DNA of 64,000 nucleotides, from the NCBI GenBank assembly GCA_934045905.1, contig OW203764.1:29925629-29989628 (forward strand), given 5' to 3'. Shown here in pieces: positions 11,084-23,583 of the stretch. The position numbers were made by a program, and so were the translations under genes. Below the pieces are notes generated by a model, which did not search any database, was not told the origin of the DNA, and saw nothing but the letters and a program-made list of their open reading frames with translations. Numbering within the stretch: the stretch's first letter is position 1; the number at the start of each line of letters is the position of its first letter. Origin of the DNA: Leuctra nigra. Lineage: Eukaryota > Arthropoda > Insecta > Plecoptera > Leuctridae.

Positions 11084-13433
11084 TATCCCAGAAAAAACAC
11101 TCCGTGTAAAAATACCAGCCAAGTCTCTTTAACTATAAAAAAAAATAGACGAAATCTAAAAATTCAGCACTGAAAAGGAGTGATATCAAAAAAGGAGCCA
11201 AGTCAACGAATTTTCCAAATTTTAATCGTACCATTGAAATAAAAATATCAACCCCCGAGAAATACTTAAAAAAAGGACTTGGCGCATCGTTTTTTTAAAG
11301 ACACTTTTCTATCCTAAAAGTATAGGAAGAACTCTACAAGTATATTTTCCTGAGTATATCACATTCATTATCGACGAATCATACTACGTTTTAATATAAC
11401 TAGTACTCTTACCTACTGGCAGTTTTGGTATTTTGTCAATATTCAGAGGAAATAAACGGATAAACGAATAACGAATAAACGGAAGCGGCCTAGTCTATTC
11501 GTTATTGCCACTATTTCTAGGGTCATATTAATCAATCATACTTCTCAATATCGTGACTGAGGGAAATAGCGAAAGCGCTCATTACAAGAAGGCCGTCAAT
11601 GAGATTTGTATAAGTGACTAGTGCACTGAGCCATGCTGCTCAAATAATTACTGACTAGATTTTTATCTAAAGTAATACGTTATGTAATTTATGAATTTTT
11701 TTGGTATAAAATGTTAATTAATAGCAATTAATTACACGGCGAGAAGGTTCAAAGTATAATGCTGTAGTAGGTATGTTGATGTACCCACAAAACTATAGGT
11801 ACCTACCAATCACAAACACAACTGTTCTGTATTTATTGCTTGTAAGACAATGCTATGTTTCTTTGCGTACTTATATTTAAATTTAAAATATTTTACAGAA
11901 TGTTCAATATTTAATTTGAAAGTTTTGTCCCAATTTTTCTAGGCATTTCTGAACTACGTAGTATGTGAGTGGCATAAGCTTAAGAATAGAAAAATGTCTT
12001 TAAAAAAACGATGCGCCAAGTCCTTTTTTTAAGTATTTCTCGGGGGTTGATATTTTTATTTCAATGGTACGATTAAAATTTGGAAAATTCGTTGACTTGG
12101 CTCCTTTTTTGATATCACTCCTTTTCAGTGCTGAATTTTTAGATTTCTTCTATTTTTTTTATAGTTAAAGAGACTTGGCTGGTATTTTTACACGGAGTGT
12201 TTTTTCTAGGATATCACTTCTTTTGTTAGTTTATTCATACAGCTTGTAGCACATGTCCGAGCAGGGACTAATTTCTTTAAAAAAATACGCCTCAACCGAT
12301 TTGGTTACTATGAAAAGTTGCGTTTGGTATAAGATGAAAATGATTATCCAAGAAGAATAGCTTAAGTTTCGTTATAATCGATCCAGCCGTTTTCGATACA
12401 TGACGTCACTTCCGGTTTTGAAATAGCGGCCGAATTCCGGTATAGGTAATAAGAAAACAATCTAGTTTTATCTAGTTGATACCTTCATGAACGACCATCT
12501 GAATTCCTAATCCCTATATTTCCGTAAAATCGGTCATGCCGTTTGTAATATATGACGTCACTTCCGGTTTCATTTAGTGGTTCCTGCCGCCATTTCCGGT
12601 ACCATTAATTTATTTATTCATTTTTCACAATTGATTTTTCAAATAAATAGCAGAATGAATACGCAGGAGCTAGTTCAGTTGCAATCGGTACAGGCGTTTT
12701 AGATATATGACGTCACTTCCGGTTTCAGGAATGGCGGCCGAGAACACTGCTACCTTGAATATATAAATTGTATTGTCTATGTTACAATGTAAGTTAATTA
12801 TGTACGTATTTTAAGTATAATTTGTTGAAATAAGTTAAATATTGCGTATTTATGACGTCACTTCCGGTTTAGAAAATAAGAAAATAATATTTTTTTTATT
12901 GATACTTCATATAGATGACCATCTAAATCGAATGGCGCTAATTTCGTTCTAATCGGTCCAGACGTTTTTGAGTTATGACGTCACTTCCGGTTTCAAAATG
13001 GCGGCTTCCGGTTGGTTTTATAAAAAGGCACCTCAGACGCCAAAAGTGCACATGTGGTAAAAATTTCAGGTCGATCGGTTCAGCCGTTTAGGCTGTGGCG
13101 GTGATAGCGACGTTTCGTGATATCAGAATCATCATCTTCAGAATCAGAAAGTGGTGTAATTTCACTGTTTTCTCGGTCCTCTAGCGCGCAAATGGCATAA
13201 CCTATTGTTCCCAAATTTGGTATATGTAGTGGGGTGGGCCATAGCTCGAAATTAAGATATTTCGCAACAATGTGAGATTTACCAATTTTGAGATCCAGTA
13301 GGCCGAAAATGCCATGTTGTTGCTTACAGTAAAAGTGTTTGGTCTGCTCCTCAGTTTATTAGGCATTTACGGTATGTTGAGTGACTGTGAGTGTATAGTA
13401 CGACTTGGCTGGGTGGAGCGACCGCTCCACTAG
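11084..13433 (+). mobile_element. Composite foldback element, copy 1 (2.35 kb)
   Basis: The element has two parts. The first (11084-12214) is a foldback with arms of about 235 bp, starting near AAAAAACACTCCGTG and ending CACGGAGTGTTTTTT, around a loop of about 650 bp. The second (12215-13433) is a tail holding five copies of TGACGTCACTTCCGG and ending in a perfect hairpin GTGGAGCG-AC-CGCTCCAC followed by TAG. The same two parts in the same order occur at 57535-59597. No transposase or RT is visible, so it must be moved by other proteins. Confidence 0.75.
12401..13010. repeat. Dispersed CRE/ETS/YY1-like motif modules in the tail
   Basis: TGACGTCACTTCCGGT recurs at 12401, 12553, 12708, 12853 and 12976, spaced about 125-155 bp. 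Three copies are followed by a match or near match to AAAATGGCGGC. The first 8 bp equal a CRE, ACTTCCGGT an ETS-type site, and AAAATGGCGGC a YY1-type site. The surrounding units are diverged tandem repeats. Confidence 0.6.
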
Positions 13434-15979
13434 ATTTAATCATGTTCATGAATTCAGCATATAAATGTATTTTAGTGGCGTAAATGAACATTTCTTTATG
13501 CATGTAAAAGGATATTACATTTTGTGTTAATTTGTGTTAATGTATTTCAAATAGTCTCCAATAATCAATTTATTCTTGTTTCTATCCTTAACTGATTTAA
13601 ACCTAGTCGAAATTGGCTAAAATTGTTGTATCACCACACAGCACAAAGCACAAGTGATGAGGTATTTCACATCATTTTACATTTTAAAGTAATGTTCATG
13701 TTTCCAAAGTATTGAAGACTTTTAAAGTTGGTCGAGCAATGGGTGGTAATAAAATACACGACTGTGGCCAACTAACTGCACTCAAAGGAAGTGAGACTGT
13801 TTGTTCTAATTTATTCAGCCATATTCACTTAAACCACACTTGACGTTAATGTTCACATTACATATTTCCAGGAGAGCCGTCTTGTTTACAAAGAACAGCC
13901 GTGACATGACTCTAACATTTTAATATATTTGACGATACGATTTGTTACGATTTATATTTTTTTAATAGAAAAAAATGGAAAACAAATACATGCTGCTGTA
14001 ACTACAATGTAATGAATTTTATGAATTTAATGTCACTCCATTTCAGACTACTGGTTTATTTGATTCTTAATATCCCAGTAACATCAATTTTAAACATATA
14101 GTTGGTACGATATTGTTGTTCCCCAAAACTTACTTATTTCCCAAACACAATAAAAGTAATAAATAAGTCGATAGAACTTAGAAGTATGTGTTTATAAGCA
14201 ATTGTTGCTATTTTATGTTATGTTTATACACATTTCAGTACCTATTAAACTAAGAGGGTATTCTTGTAAAAATATTTTTAATTAAACGTGCCGAGGTGTC
14301 TGGAAGTCTGGCGCTGGCACGAACTCTAAGTTACCAGGATTTTTATCTCTGAAGATGATATAACGATCGAAAATTTAATCATAATTTTATAAAGTTCAAT
14401 AAACTTTTTAAACTCGGCTTAAATTTTCATTGGTGTACCAAATTGGGTAACTTGGTAAATCGTGCAAAGAAACTCGCATTTTTGTTACGATTTCATGAAG
14501 TAAACCAGCAAAATATAAATTTTTATATCGCTTTATTAAAAATCTACCCCCTTAATTGGTATATGCGTCGAGCTTTAGCCGATATATATTCTCGGTTCAG
14601 TGAAATTAACAGAGACTTCGAGCCTCTGGCATTAGCCCGAGTGTTAATAATGCCATGTGATTTACGATCCCCCCTCTCTCTTATTGGCTCTACGTCATCA
14701 CACACCTCGCCTCATTAACCAATCAACGAGCTTGTTTCACGATATTGCTGTTGTGTTGCTCAACTTTCATGAATGGAACAATTACATGAACGTGTATAAA
14801 GCACTCTTAAAACTGTGGATTAAACAAGGGATGGATGTTGAAAGAATGTCAGGAAATGATCATTTGTCGTCTACTCTCGTCGACTATGAATATTAATGAA
14901 AGATGAAATGCATTATGGGGAAAACAGGAGAAGAGTGTTAAGGGAAATGGCAAGTACGAGGAAAAGGAAATACTAAATATAGATGAGGAGGAATACGTGT
15001 GATGACTGTAACGCCGGTAAAAATATTGTGTTGCACAAATACATTAAATACAAAGACAATAAAAAAAAGTCCAGCATCTGCCACCATTTGTTGTGTTAAT
15101 AAAAAGTACGTTTTCTTGTTATCAGTGAATAAGTAATTATTAATTAATACAATAATTGAAACTACTAGTTAAAAATAAATATAGGATAATTTAAATAATA
15201 GCTACATATTGGGAGAGTGTTTACTTGTAAATCTAAATTCCTAGCATTAAGGCATGGCAAGGCAAGGCAACCAAACCTTTCTATATCACGAACAAATTTA
15301 AAACATGATTCTCTGTGTGGGCTTAATCGACTATATGAACATGCAAAAATTACACAAATATGCATATTTGTTTTTTTTCCATGGAAGCCAAATAACATTG
15401 GAAATTTGGAATATACGTATACAAAAAATCCTATCTTTTCGCTCCCCAGTTCTTTATAATCACCTCTAAACATCCTCATAATATTACGAGCTGTCGAGTG
15501 ATTAATAATGAAAATGATATCAATACCCAAAAAGTTAGATTGTAACGCACGCAAACCGCTAACCAATTACAATTTTGATCTCCCTTTTATCAAAATCAAA
15601 ACAATTACTCGCGGGCTGTAGATAATTTTTGTCCTCCTCTCCGACTCTTTATTATTAGCGCAATGTGAACATGGCCGTCTGCATTAGACGTGTTTATAAT
15701 CTCCTCTTCTCTTGCGCCGATGTTTTAATGGAAACTCGTTCACGAGGCATTATTTTATGGCGCCGATAAATCATAATGCTCGGGAACATTATCCCACATT
15801 AAATGGCGGACCACCTAGTGGGTGAACGAGGCAGCTCGCCAACTAGGGAACAATGCCGGTGTCACCATAACTGTCCACCGATACATACTGCCCCCAAGAG
15901 GGAGATACTCGCTACACAAAATCTAGAAGGTTTCATACAAATATGAAATGCATTTTTAATACTTTTTATCAATAACTAA
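13434..15979. other. AT-rich intergenic region without a gene
   Basis: I see no exon with a convincing domain. The frames near 14443-14896 have no family resemblance. The segment from about 15600 to 15930 is less AT-rich and free of recognisable repeats. Confidence 0.5.
15600..15930. other. Repeat-free island with homeodomain-like sites
   Basis: The island contains motifs such as TTATTTTATGGCGCC, GTTTATAATC, TTTATTATTAG and CATAATGCTC, spaced within a mixed-composition segment. It resembles a non-coding regulatory element more than an exon or transposon. This is a weak, pattern-based call. Confidence 0.25.
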
Positions 15980-16124
15980 AGCTGGTTTTTCTATGAACGT
16001 GAAATCGTGCCGAAACTTCCATGGTTATGCGAATTAACAACGCCATTTTGGTGGCACGGCAAAATCGTTTTGCGATGCGAATTCACGACGATTCGCGACG
16101 ATTCGCGTTCATGGACGACCTGCT
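15980..16124. mobile_element. PIF/Harbinger-like MITE, 145 bp, TSD TAA
   Basis: The ends AGCTGGTTTTTCTATGAACG and CGTTCATGGACGACCTGCT are imperfect inverted repeats, and TAA flanks both sides (15977-15979 and 16125-16127). A short ACGATTCGCG direct repeat lies inside the right arm. It is non-coding. Confidence 0.7.
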
Positions 16125-17099
16125 TAAAGGCGCATTTGATTAAACTTTCAAACTATCATATGTATATATAAATCTTTATTCATAATAAAATAAAGTCTGC
16201 CTTTGTACATAAAGGTTGTAAACACACAGAATAACAATCAATAATGTAAATAATGTAATGTAGACTTAATTTTAAGTTTAATTACATGAGTCTAATACGA
16301 AGTCTATTACAGTAATAAAAAAATCACTTATTGGAGTACCTTACAGATGCGATATAGAAGAGAAAAGTTTCTCAATGATTTGAATAAGGTACAATATAAT
16401 TATGTTAAAATGTTTAGAGTTTCAATAACAGATTTATCGTATTTTTAATGAGTTTCGTTTGGTTACATAATCTTTGAAGAAATAAAATATATTTCGTATA
16501 TCTGCTTTATTGTCGTTTTTATTCAATCAAATACCGTTTAGGAAATAAAATGTGTAGTTACATTTATGGAAAGTACCATTAAAAGTCGTCGGTAATACGG
16601 TTTCTAGGAAAATGATGTCAAAATGTTGGTCTTTCAACTTTTCAATCTTATTAAAGCTGATATAAATTTAACTTATATTTAAAGTTATAGAACTTTGTAT
16701 AACATCCTACTACTTTTAAGTCGGCCACTTAAAGCGACCGGAATGTAGGACTTTTCCAAGCAATTGGCAATTATCTACATTGTTGCTCGTCTCATAACAA
16801 TAACGGTACTTCTGATCAATACAAAAATGGCACACAGATACAAACATCAATTGCAGAATCACTGATTTGAATAAGAGCATGCGAATGCTAATTGAACATT
16901 TACCATTTCAGAGTAATCGTTCAGGGATTTATAGTATAATTTACATTCATGTATTTAAATAATAGGTACATTTGAAATATTCATTGGACAAAATATATGC
17001 CCCTTCATATCATTCAGCATTAATGAAAATTGCGATTATCCCATCATATTCATTGTCATCATATCAGCAACTTATGTAATTAGTGAATACCAATCTAGG

Positions 17100-17290
17100 T
17101 AGGTACACTCAACAAATCATAAAACGGTATTTGAGCGAAACGGATTGGCTGCTGGTCAGGCTCCTTGACAATCAATCCTTGTTATTATCAATGAAATCAG
17201 AGCTCACTTACTAAAGTTAACGAATTAGAATACTTAATATGATGCCATCAAATCTTTATCCGCTTTCGAATACCGTTTGATCTTTTGTTG
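17100..17290. repeat. Degenerate mariner-like MITE
   Basis: It starts with TACACTC and contains stretches related to the MITEs at 26993 and 55039 (ttattatcaatgaaatca, atgatgccatcaaatc). The right end is not clear. Confidence 0.4.
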
Positions 17291-18210
17291 GGTGTACATT
17301 TCAAAATTGTTTTGGTAATATTTAAGAAAATAATGATAAAAATATTTTGAATCAGAAATAACCGACGATTTAATATTGTTTGCTTGAGTGTGTTGATGAA
17401 TAAACAACACTCACAAAAGGTTCCTGACATTCATTGATTTCGAATTGTTATCGATGGTAAGTAAAGCCATGAGTTCATCATAACAGATAGCACATGCGTC
17501 ACACGTCACCAACTATTTTATTTGTAATTCAAATTGTCCAATTTGAATGACCAATGCAGTGTTGACTGAAACAATGACGTCACTGATGATGACGTCATGT
17601 GAGTGAAATATTAAACTGTGATTAAAACGTTGTGATTGAACGCATTCGATGAATTAATCACGGGTTAAAGCAGCACAATGATGTCCGTCAACACGAGGAA
17701 AATGCTCGGTGCAACGAGTTGATGAGCGAACCTTCGTAAATACGGAATAGGTGAATGTTGAGATTATAAATTTACAAAATAGCCTCAAAGAGCAATGTGA
17801 AATTTTATTAAAGTTCGTTCACGTTAAGAATATTTCTGACGGTTTAGTCGATCACGTCGTTCATTGGTCGTTCACATGAACACTGCCCTGTCAATGGCAA
17901 GACTTTCTTCTTTGTATTATTGAAATTGTATAAATTATGTGAAATACACACTTTTTAATAATAGAAAATATTAGAAAACTTCAATAAATTTGATATATCT
18001 TTATCTACAGTCGTCTTATACATATTTTTTGATTATTGATATTTACATGTGTATACAATTGTTCGCTAGACTACAGTAGTACCATTGGTAGTACACGGCC
18101 GCCATTACGGCTTGATATTCTAAACGTGAACGAACTTGATATATTTTTAATTCATATATTTCCCATTAATGTATTAGTTTTCGACGTTACACTCATCTGC
18201 AAAAACAAGC

Positions 18211-18305
18211 TGTACGTCACACGCCGTGTTCCCTGTGTTACGGGATGCATAGAACCGGCTCTGGCTAACATTATCTATACGGCCCGACTCGGCGTGTGAC
18301 GTCAA
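18211..18305. repeat. Inverted-repeat pair with ACGTCACACGCCG arms
   Basis: ACGTCACACGCCG and CGGCGTGTGACGT enclose about 65 bp of less AT-rich sequence. It may be a small foldback element. No TSD was seen. Confidence 0.45.
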
Positions 18306-18469
18306 ATTGTGTTTCATTCATGGACAGCTACAATCTACCAAACTTGTAAATTCGTTCCTTGAAAACTATTCATCACACAACATAAATAATACCACATCTG
18401 TCTTCAACAACATCTCAACTTTCATAAAATATGTATTATTCTAAAATCTAAACTTCCCTTCACTTCACT

Positions 18470-19651
18470 TGCTCTAAGACCTTAGAAAGAGCCGAAACGA
18501 AATGTGTCGAAGGAGCAGTGATAAAATATCTGAAATTTTCTTCAATACATTTTAGAAATATTTCCAAACACGCATAAAATAGTCGTAAAATGTCAATAAC
18601 TTTCGAAGAAAACGACAGATTAGTTTCAAAATTGACGAAAATGCCTAAAATGCTCGTATTGATGATCATGCAAAATTTTAAGTTGATCGATCAATCGGTT
18701 CCATCTTTAATTTTCCAAACATATCACATTTTCCTGCAAAAAAACTATACACGGGACCGTTCATATAACATTAGTTGGTGTGAAAAATTTCAGATTGATC
18801 GGTTGAATGGCAGCCTGGGCATTGCCTACAAAACAGAAAGACATAACATGACAGACAAGGAAACACAGGGAAAGAACCATATGTGTGCCAGTACACTGGG
18901 AATGGTTTGAAATCGCCGAGATGAAAGGAATGCAGGTGTTGATGGTCATCACAAACTGTCAGACCACCGGTGGCTGCTGTCACCATGTCTCATTGCACAC
19001 TTGGTCCCGTCACTTGGTCAACTGTGATCTTTCACTTCATTCTTTCCCTTCTTCTGGGAGATATCAACGTATGAGAAGCTCAGTAAGTAGAAACCTCACC
19101 GGGCAATTCCGGATTCGTGCTCAGGTGTGGAGGATTTTCCTTTTAGTTTAAGTCTTTATTATGCGAGAGTCACTACGATAGGTACTCATATGACACTTTC
19201 TCTATTTCTTTCTTTGATTTTTTTGAAGGCAATGCCCAGCTGTCATACCGTTTAACCGTTTTGTACACACACCAATGCCATTAGAGCTGTCTTGTGCATA
19301 GTTTTTGAAAGTAGTTTTTTAAAATCAAAAAATGGAACCAGTCAACTTAAAAATGTGTTTATTGGGACCACCCACATTACTGGTTTTGTGTTTTGTCTAT
19401 TGTGTTTTTGACAATTTTCAGACAAACCTGTTGAAAACTTTGCGAGTTATTGACATTTTACGGACATTTAATGCATCTTTGAAATATTGTCAATTTATTC
19501 AATACATTTCAAAGATATTATCACGATTTTGTAAGATTGTTTCTTTACTATTTCCAATGAATATTATAGAGCAGCAACTTTCACACGAATGTTAATTCAC
19601 TTGCAATACGAAGGCTTGCTTTTCAATGCGTTATACAGAGCATTTTCCTAG
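18470..19651. repeat. Dispersed repeat family fragments
   Basis: Stretches such as agaaagagccgaaacgaaatg, aaatttcagattgatcgg and the end gcgttatacagagcattttc also occur, better preserved, at 36826-39185 and 55568-59941. These are diverged copies of that family, not genes. Confidence 0.5.
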
Positions 19652-20869
19652 AACATTCTGACTCCACTGAAGTTTTCCTTAAATCCTCATATGAATGGTA
19701 TCAGCCATTTGAATTAAATGATTCATGCTTACAAACATTTTCTTAAATCAAATTTGATAATCCATTGAGTAATGGATTCAATGTAATCGTTAATCGTAAT
19801 CTATGTAAATGAGTAAAAGTTTTATATTTATGATGTATATCGTTTATTGAATCGCATTGCTTTGCTACATGAAAATTAAAGCGGTGTTTCGTAGAAATGT
19901 GAGAGAATAGAAAATTGTGAAGCATCGAGAACAATACGGATTTCTTCGAAATTGAATTTCGTTTCAAAATTCAAATTGAATGGCGTGTGTTGTCGTTGAT
20001 CAACGATCGTGAACCTTGACTTGTCGATCGACTCTTTGGTGGAGAAACATATGTTTTGTCGACATAATGTCGATAACTTTGATGAAATGGCGCTCGGTCG
20101 GGGGTCTTATTATGTATATGAAACATGTATTTGAGAAAGGGTCCAGAAATCGTATCAGCTTTCTTGCATATTTGCAAGTTTGTTTTAAACTCCCGTGTAG
20201 GTAAGTCACGGATTGTTGTGTATATTCAGAATATGTGGGTCTATCTACTATGATTTGATTTTAACGATAAACTTCTGTACGTCAAAGGTAGAAGACCGGA
20301 AGTCCTGTTTCTCGATTTTGCGTTGCACACTTTTGGAATGATATTCCAATACCTGAATGATATATTATATTGAAGTATTCACTTACACAAATAGTCACCA
20401 TTATACCATTACAAATATGATGTGATGAAGGTAGAATTACTGGTTTTTGAGCTCACCTCAAGAATCATTGAAATTTACATCCGGCTTTTTGGTCCCCAGA
20501 AATATTTAAATCTCCTTGGTGTCTTGAAAGATGCTGGAGTAAATACTCACAGGTAGGGTCATCGTCAAAAAAAACTATCCAGAGGTCCCTATTAGCTCGC
20601 ATTGGTAGGCAAGCCGCAGTACACAGATGACCGTATATTGGTCTACCCTCTTGCAATAGAGAGGGTAGTGAGTCAGATCATGACGTATAATAACATTATC
20701 TTTGCTGGAGGTTAGGCAATCCAACTGCCCTCTATGAAATTTGGGTTGTTTCGATTCGAAACTTCGAAGTTATGAACGTGGCTGTACATTCATTATTTGG
20801 TCCTAAAAAGACTATCATCTGTCACCATGGGTACCAACCATGGGCTCCGCAGGATTTCTGCCAGGTGGT

Positions 20870-21260
20870 GGCAGGGCAAGGAAAACAATATATTACGGGG
20901 TAAGGGGGGAGTGGGGGGCGCGCCCCCACCCTGCCCCGCAGGGCATTTTTGGTTTTTGTATACACTTTGAAAAGAATTTTAAGACGTTATGAGGTGTATT
21001 TTGTTGAAATATTCAATATGTTTTAATTATTGCCCTTTGGGGTGGAGGGAGACATGTTCAAACCTGCCCCGCGGGCATTTTTTGGTTTTTTGGCGTTTTT
21101 TTTGGTTTTGGTGTTTTTGAAACAATTTTCTTTAGTTTTTTTGATTACAAAATGAAACTATACGTAAAACCCCAGAAAATGTTTATGTTTTCCTGACATC
21201 CAGGGGGGGGGGGAGGGGGCAAGCGCCCCCCTTGCCCTCCCTGTGGACGCCCATGTCTGC
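20870..21260. repeat. G/C-tract repeat region
   Basis: Two blocks of GCGCCCCC / TGCCCCGC(A)GGGC followed by TTTTTGG-rich sequence recur here. Similar sequence appears in lipase intron 4 (35600-35815). Probably a transposon remnant, class unknown. Confidence 0.4.
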
Positions 21261-21729
21261 CACGATTAGTCATAATGTTTAAACATGAATCGAACGTGTT
21301 ATTCATTAAAAACAAGAATAAAACTTCTATCTGATTATGTCCCAGCCATTTGTATCAACACAACCAATCATTATAATGCAGAACAACTGGTTGGGAACTT
21401 TGGAGCGTACTGTTTACATAAAACTAAACTAATTTGATGCAAGTTGTAACAAGTTGTTGCACTTCGTGTCGCTCTATGAAGATGCAATTTGACTGAGATA
21501 TATCTCGCGGTGCAATTGAGATTCTCTCGCATTATTGTCGCTGAACCGATTTCTTTGTACTTTTCTCAGACATGTTCTAGTCTGCACCAGTCATTACTCT
21601 AACGCGAACACATTGTTAGTATTCATTACAAAATATCATAACTGTTCATGAATGAAATTAAAACAATTTTGTCAAAGTGTGCAGAAGATGTGGAAAATTA
21701 TGTAACTGTTCGTTAGTTCGGGACTATAA

Positions 21730-21845
21730 GGCTGCATTTCATCAAGATTCTAAACCCGGGTTAGAGGCGGTAAACCTGGTTTAGAGGCCCCTAAACCAGG
21801 TTTACCGCCTCTAAACCTGGTTTAGAATCTTGGTGAAACGCAGCC
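21730..21845. mobile_element. PIF/Harbinger-like MITE, 116 bp, TSD TAA
   Basis: The long arms GGCTGCATTTCATCAAGATT and AATCTTGGTGAAACGCAGCC pair, and inside them repeated TAAACC(T/C)GGTTTAGAGG blocks pair too. TAA flanks both sides. The element is almost a complete hairpin, so it is probably young. Confidence 0.85.
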
Positions 21846-21849
21846 TAAG

Positions 21850-22138
21850 TAGGTCACGGAACAGGTTGGGTGAGTGGTTAACGCTCTGAGCTTGTATTCC
21901 GGAGGCCCGGGTTCGATTCCCGCGGCCGTCCTTCCTGACTGGGGTTTTTTCGTGGCATTCCCTCAGTCGACAGGCAAATGCTGGGAAGGTACCCTACTAA
22001 TAGGCCACGACCGCCTCCTTCCCACCTTCCATCCTTACCTACTCTTCACCATCATCTCCCAATCATCATCATAATCATTCATCCGTCGCCATTAGCCTCG
22101 CTGCAGAACAGTGCGACGTTAAGCCACAGACAAAAAAA
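21850..22138 (+). mobile_element. tRNA-like SINE
   Basis: A 5' tRNA-like head has an A-box-like gggtgagtgg near 21868 and a perfect B box GGTTCGATTCC at 21910-21920, the internal RNA polymerase III promoter. A body follows and then a gacgttaagccacaga-aaaaaa tail. Pieces of the same body (aggcaaatg, ggccTcctTcccacc) recur near 38200, 56540 and 61820. The head cannot fold as a true tRNA gene with CCA-adjacent pairing that I can see. Confidence 0.75.
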
Positions 22139-22167
22139 TATATATATATCCATATATATATATATGG
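22138..22167. repeat. AT dinucleotide repeat
   Basis: Two (TA)n runs around a central CC/GG form a small palindrome at the SINE tail. Confidence 0.8.
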
Positions 22168-23276
22168 ACTTGCACTTTAGAGGCCCGAGTTATGTTCCCT
22201 CGGCTGAACTTCCTGACTGAGGAAGTAGACTGAAGAGGATTGCTTTGTGGTTTCAATAAATCGAGAGGATCATATAGGAAGAATACTTACTTTAGCAATC
22301 AATGACTATATAACAAACAGAACAAAATTTGTTATTTTATTTTGTGTTTAGTGTTCTACACTTTGATTATTAAATAACTGAATGTAATGTCTTGTAAAGC
22401 ATAGAAATAGGTGTAACAATCCAAATACAACTAATTTCCTGAACATTGATTCAACGAAAAACTCAACTTTGTGAATGAAAAGGCGAATGGATTGATTGCA
22501 ATTTTTCCAAGTCAATAGAAAAATGTAGGAACTCATTTTTCTTAGAATCCAAGTCAACTGAAGAACAGCAAGATATTGTTTTATTTCCACCAAGAAAATA
22601 GATCAAGCTTTTCCCGACATGAGTTTTTCTAGAACGACTACACAAAAGAAAGATAGATACTTTTGCACCTAGATTTTCTCTCGCCGTAATCTTCTTCTTT
22701 GTTTGTGAGACATCGATAAAACAATCGATCTGTTTCACCGACCAAGCCGCCGGAGATGATTCCCCTGTCGACAATAATGCAAAGCTGAACGGATTATTGT
22801 TATTGTTTGTTCAAAACTCGAAGACAAAGACAACAACTGACATCAATAGCGAAACTTGAAGCGTTAAGCTCGACGCTGCCTGCAAAGCTGTGTCACATTG
22901 CGTCAGTTTCCAATAGCTCGGTACAATTACTTCGAGACAACGACGAGACAAATATAACACATCTATTACACCGCCGCGTGCGTGAACCGTTTCATTATAA
23001 GCGAAATTAAAATATGTGCGATTATAGCACACCCGATATTCTTATTAATTTCGGTTATTTATTTAACAGGGGATGTGCCTAATTTGTTTTGAAATCAGAA
23101 ATGTATTACAAATCATACAACTTATATTTTTATCATAATGATCCTAAAATTGCAATTCAGTTTTCTAAACGTTTTCTAAAAACAATTTTAAAATTGCAAA
23201 CATACGTAGGTTCCCAAAGCACCTCCCAAGATAAGTAGAAAGATTTACAGCTTATAACAAAACACACTTTTTAACA

Positions 23277-23306
23277 CTCATTCATTCATTCATTCATTCA
23301 TTCATT
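23277..23306. repeat. (CATT)n microsatellite
   Basis: About seven tandem CATT/ATTC units, followed by a CATTT-rich tail. Confidence 0.9.
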
Positions 23307-23390
23307 TCATTTAATTTCATTTTTTCATTTGCACCCCAAATCGTAGCTGACGGTATCCGATTGATATGATTTTGTGTTTTGTGGAGCTTA

Positions 23391-23583
23391 AAGCCCCATT
23401 TACACATGGCAATTTCTTGAACAACTTCTGTGTCACATTCTCATTTTTCATACAATTTAGTATTTACACGACGCAACTTACTGTTACAGAACTTAAAACA
23501 TGTTCTAATTTCCATTCAAGAAGTGTGACACAGAAGTGTGGTACATAAGTTGTACATGAAATTGCACCGTGTAAATGGGGCTT
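23391..23583. repeat. Foldback MITE (AAGCCCCATTTACAC family, copy 1)
   Basis: The ends AAGCCCCATTTACACATGGC and GCACCGTGTAAATGGGGCTT are inverted repeats, with internal repeats of ttcttgaac/ttcaagaa and tctgtgtcaca. Copy 2 is at 61034-61237. The flanks gctTTA/TAA-like bases do not settle the TSD. Confidence 0.7.

Larger units (their letters stand above)
16125..21729. other. Intergenic region rich in old repeats
   Basis: I support no gene here. It holds a degenerate mariner-like MITE (17100-17290), an inverted-repeat pair (18211-18305), members of a dispersed family marked by AACGCG(T)TGATAAGCGAGCC-type ends (18470-19651), and G/C-tract repeats (20870-21260). Confidence 0.55.

Noticed and set aside
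14443..14896. Two overlapping plus-strand frames of 91 and 79 codons
   Set aside because: No family resemblance, AT-driven composition, and different frames without a plausible splice between them.
21860..21930. tRNA gene
   Set aside because: The A and B boxes are present, but I could not find complete cloverleaf pairing. The sequence continues into a SINE body with an A-rich tail.
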